A DNA stretch of 64,000 nt from the NCBI RefSeq assembly GCF_000738675.1, contig NZ_JPUX01000001.1:1984001-2048000 (forward strand). The letters are read 5' to 3'. The notes beneath the pieces were generated by a model. It was given only the letters and a program-made list of their open reading frames with translations. It made no database searches and had not been told where the DNA came from. Origin of the DNA: Serratia nematodiphila DZ0503SBS1 (lineage in GTDB: Bacteria > Pseudomonadota > Gammaproteobacteria > Enterobacterales > Enterobacteriaceae). A program made the position numbers and the translations under genes. Shown one piece after another: positions 61,207-64,000 of the stretch (its first letter is position 1; the number at the start of each line of letters is the position of its first letter).

Positions 61207-63345
61207 ATGAACGTTATCGCCATCATGAATCACATGGGTGTCTACTTTAAAGAAGAGCCTATCCGTGAACTGCATCAGGCGCTGGAAAGTCTGGATTTCC
61301 GCATCGTTTACCCTAACGATCGCGAAGACCTGCTGAAACTGATCGAGAACAACGCCCGCTTGTGCGGGGTGATCTTCGACTGGGACAAATACAACCTGGA
61401 GCTGTGCGAAGAGATCAGCCAACTGAACGAGTACATGCCGCTGTACGCATTCGCCAACACCTATTCGACGCTTGACGTCAGCCTGAACGATCTGCGCATG
61501 CAGGTGCGCTTCTTCGAATATGCGCTCGGCGCGGCAACCGACATCGCCGCCAAGATCAAACAGAATACCGACGAATATATCGACACCATCCTGCCACCGC
61601 TGACCAAGGCGCTGTTCAAATACGTGCGCGAAGGCAAATACACCTTCTGTACGCCGGGCCACATGGGCGGCACCGCGTTCCAGAAAAGCCCGGTGGGCAG
61701 CCTGTTCTACGATTTCTTCGGCCCGAATACCATGAAGTCGGATATCTCGATTTCGGTGTCCGAGCTGGGATCGCTGCTGGATCACTCCGGCCCGCACAAA
61801 GAGGCGGAAGAGTATATTTCTCGCGTGTTCAACGCCGAACGCAGCTACATGGTCACCAACGGCACCTCCACCGCCAACAAGATCGTCGGCATGTATTCGG
61901 CGCCGGCGGGCAGCACGGTGCTGATTGACCGCAACTGCCACAAGTCGCTGACTCACCTGATGATGATGAGCGACATCACGCCGATCTACTTCCGCCCGAC
62001 CCGCAATGCTTACGGCATCCTCGGCGGCATCCCGCAGAGCGAGTTCCAGCGCGCCACCATCGCCAAACGCGTGAAGGACACTCCGAACGCCACCTGGCCG
62101 GTGCACGCGGTGATCACCAACTCCACCTATGACGGCCTGCTGTACAACACCGACTTTATCAAGAACACTCTGGACGTGAAGTCTATCCACTTCGATTCCG
62201 CCTGGGTGCCTTACACCAACTTCCATCCGATCTATAAAGGCAAGTGCGGCATGAGCGGCGGCCGCGTGGAGGGCAAGGTGATCTATGAAACCCAGTCCAC
62301 CCACAAACTGCTGGCGGCCTTCTCGCAGGCGTCGATGATCCACGTGAAGGGCGACATCAACGAAGAGACCTTCAACGAAGCCTACATGATGCACACCACC
62401 ACTTCGCCGCACTACGGCATTGTGGCCTCGACCGAAACCGCTGCGGCGATGATGAAAGGCAACGCCGGCAAGCGCCTGATCCACGGCTCTATCGAACGCG
62501 CGATCAAGTTCCGTAAAGAGATCAAACGCCTGAAAGTCGAATCCGACGGCTGGTTCTTCGACGTCTGGCAGCCGGAGCACATCGATGAGCCGGAGTGCTG
62601 GCCGCTGCGCTCCGACAGCGCCTGGCACGGTTTCAAGAACATCGACAATGAACACATGTATCTGGACCCAATCAAGGTCACCATTCTGACGCCGGGGATG
62701 AGCAAGGAAGGCGAGATGCAGCCGTTCGGCATCCCGGCCAGCATCGTGGCGAAATACCTCGACGAGCACGGCATCATCGTCGAGAAAACCGGGCCGTACA
62801 ACCTGCTGTTCCTGTTCAGCATCGGCATCGATAAAACCAAGGCGCTCAGCCTGCTGCGCGCGATGACCGACTTCAAACGCTCGTTCGACCTGAACCTGCG
62901 GGTGAAAAACATGCTGCCTTCGCTGTATCAGGAAGCGCCTGATTTCTATGAAAACATGCGCATTCAGGATCTGGCACAGAACATTCACCGCCTGGTGGAG
63001 CAACACAACCTGCCGGACCTGATGTACCGCGCATTCGAAGTGCTGCCAACCATGGTGATGAACCCGTACCAGGCGTTCCAGAAAGAGCTGCACGGCGAAG
63101 TGGAAGAGGTCTATCTGGAAGAGATGGTCGGTAAGGTCAACGCCAACATGATCCTCCCATACCCACCGGGCGTGCCGCTGGTGATGCCGGGCGAGATGCT
63201 GACCGAAGAGAGCCGGCCGGTGCTGGAGTTCCTGCAGATGCTGTGCGAAATCGGTGCGCATTATCCGGGCTTTGAAACCGACATTCACGGCGCCTACCGT
63301 CAGGCGGACGGACGTTATCGGGTGAAAGTGCTGAAGGCGAAATAA
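61207..63345 (+). CDS. cadA: Inducible lysine decarboxylase CadA (LdcI)
   Basis: CadA consumes a cytoplasmic proton per lysine decarboxylated to cadaverine. The product is 712 residues from the ATG at 61207 (MNVIAIMNHMGVYFKEE), against 715 in E. coli. AGGAG is eight bases upstream; an ATG at 61201 is too close to it. PLP-lysine Lys367 lies in TQSTHKLLAAF at the E. coli position. The decamer-forming wing domain and PLP domain are near-identical to E. coli CadA (GGTAFQKSPVGSLFYDFFGPN). The E. coli enzyme is inhibited by ppGpp. It is clearly paralogous to ldcC in this window. Confidence 0.96.
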   Translation: MNVIAIMNHMGVYFKEEPIRELHQALESLDFRIVYPNDREDLLKLIENNARLCGVIFDWDKYNLELCEEISQLNEYMPLYAFANTYSTLDVSLNDLRMQVRFFEYALGAATDIAAKIKQNTDEYIDTILPPLTKALFKYVREGKYTFCTPGHMGGTAFQKSPVGSLFYDFFGPNTMKSDISISVSELGSLLDHSGPHKEAEEYISRVFNAERSYMVTNGTSTANKIVGMYSAPAGSTVLIDRNCHKSLTHLMMMSDITPIYFRPTRNAYGILGGIPQSEFQRATIAKRVKDTPNATWPVHAVITNSTYDGLLYNTDFIKNTLDVKSIHFDSAWVPYTNFHPIYKGKCGMSGGRVEGKVIYETQSTHKLLAAFSQASMIHVKGDINEETFNEAYMMHTTTSPHYGIVASTETAAAMMKGNAGKRLIHGSIERAIKFRKEIKRLKVESDGWFFDVWQPEHIDEPECWPLRSDSAWHGFKNIDNEHMYLDPIKVTILTPGMSKEGEMQPFGIPASIVAKYLDEHGIIVEKTGPYNLLFLFSIGIDKTKALSLLRAMTDFKRSFDLNLRVKNMLPSLYQEAPDFYENMRIQDLAQNIHRLVEQHNLPDLMYRAFEVLPTMVMNPYQAFQKELHGEVEEVYLEEMVGKVNANMILPYPPGVPLVMPGEMLTEESRPVLEFLQMLCEIGAHYPGFETDIHGAYRQADGRYRVKVLKAK

Positions 63346-63360
63346 CCGCAGCCAAAAACA

Positions 63361-63390
63361 GGGGAGGCGCTCGCGCTTCCCCTTTGTCGT
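63361..63390 (+). terminator. cadA terminator-like hairpin
   Basis: A stem GGGGAGGCGC/GCGCTTCCCC (one G-T pair, 2-base loop) is followed by TTTGTCGTT, between cadA and dtpC. It is likely a partial terminator. Confidence 0.6.
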
Positions 63391-63413
63391 TCACCGACTG
63401 ATGGGAGACCACC

Positions 63414-64000
63414 ATGAAAACACCCTCACAGCCGCGCGCAATCTACTATGTCGTAGCGATACAAATTTGGGAATATTTCAGCTTTTACGGCATGCGTGCG
63501 TTACTGATCCTCTATCTGACCCACCAACTCGGCTATACCGACAGCCACGCCATCGATCTCTACAGCGCTTACGCTTCGTTAGTTTACGTCACTCCAATTT
63601 TGGGCGGCTGGCTCGCCGACCGCCTGCTGGGCAACCGCGTCGCGGTGATCGCCGGCGCGGCGCTGATGACCCTGGGGCATATCGTGCTTGGCCTGAGCGC
63701 GGTCTCCGCCCAGTCGCTCTATCTGGCGCTGGCGATTATCATCTGCGGTTACGGCCTGTTCAAATCCAATATCAGCTGCCTGCTGGGCGAGTTGTATCCG
63801 GCGCAGGACTCGCGCCGCGAAGGGGGCTTCTCGCTGCTGTACGCCGCCGGCAACGTCGGTTCCATTTTGGCGCCGATCGCCTGTGGGTTGGCGGCCGAGC
63901 GCTATGGCTGGCACGTCGGCTTTGCGTTGGCCGGGATCGGCATGTTCGCCGGTCTGGTGATTTTTCTGCTTGGCGGACGCCATTTCCGCCACACCCGCGG
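63414..64000 (+). CDS. dtpC: Dipeptide/tripeptide permease DtpC, N-terminal part (runs off window)
   Basis: This is a proton-dependent oligopeptide transporter (POT family). The frame opens at ATG 63414 with GGGAG upstream and runs to the window end: 195 codons of a roughly 485-residue family. It begins [20 protein letters not shown], with [16 protein letters not shown] in helix 1 carrying the POT E-x-x-x-F-Y-G signature. [16 protein letters not shown] and [17 protein letters not shown] follow. These match E. coli DtpC (YjdL), which is also downstream of cadA and prefers lysine-containing dipeptides. It may feed lysine to CadA. Confidence 0.93.
   Translation, partial: MKTPSQPRAIYYVVAIQIWEYFSFYGMRALLILYLTHQLGYTDSHAIDLYSAYASLVYVTPILGGWLADRLLGNRVAVIAGAALMTLGHIVLGLSAVSAQSLYLALAIIICGYGLFKSNISCLLGELYPAQDSRREGGFSLLYAAGNVGSILAPIACGLAAERYGWHVGFALAGIGMFAGLVIFLLGGRHFRHTR

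Overview
The window is a stretch of core chromosome from a GC-rich member of the Enterobacterales. Protein lengths, motifs and gene order match Escherichia coli almost gene for gene, while base composition and several rearrangements point to Yersiniaceae, most probably Serratia (an inference from recalled similarity; no search was run). No prophage, integrase, transposase, CRISPR array or toxin-antitoxin pair was seen. Most of the window is housekeeping sequence.

Positions 1-30,000 correspond to the E. coli 61-64 min region. It holds the recB 3' end and recD (DNA repair); argA under tandem ArgR boxes; the Tat-exported amidase amiC; three identical initiator tRNAs; mltA; tcdA, csdE and csdA (ct6A tRNA modification and sulfur transfer); the lipoprotein ygdI; the sRNA gene gcvB divergent from gcvA; ygdD-rlmM; xni; ppnN; queF; syd; the CsrA-titrating sRNA gene csrB with upstream UvrY-type palindromes; an MFS transporter; and yqcC. 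A large membrane-anchored alpha-2-macroglobulin and pbpC then sit between yqcC and truC-yqcA, which adjoin in E. coli.

At about 30,000 the order switches to the E. coli 4 min region: yaeH, dapD, glnD and map leftward, then rpsB-tsf, pyrH, frr and dxr rightward. After these come uppS-cdsA-rseP-bamA-skp-lpxD-fabZ-lpxA-lpxB-rnhB-dnaE-accA. This block joins translation, isoprenoid and undecaprenyl-phosphate supply, phospholipid and lipid A synthesis, outer-membrane protein assembly, replication and fatty-acid synthesis. Between dxr and uppS a promoter-like sequence, four hairpins and a strong terminator suggest an independent small RNA or a leader attenuator. I regard it as the best candidate for something undescribed.

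At the right end ldcC and yaeR are followed by a complete acid-response cad locus (cadC, cadB, cadA) and the start of dtpC. The biosynthetic and acid-induced lysine decarboxylases are therefore about 4 kb apart, whereas in E. coli they lie in distant parts of the chromosome.
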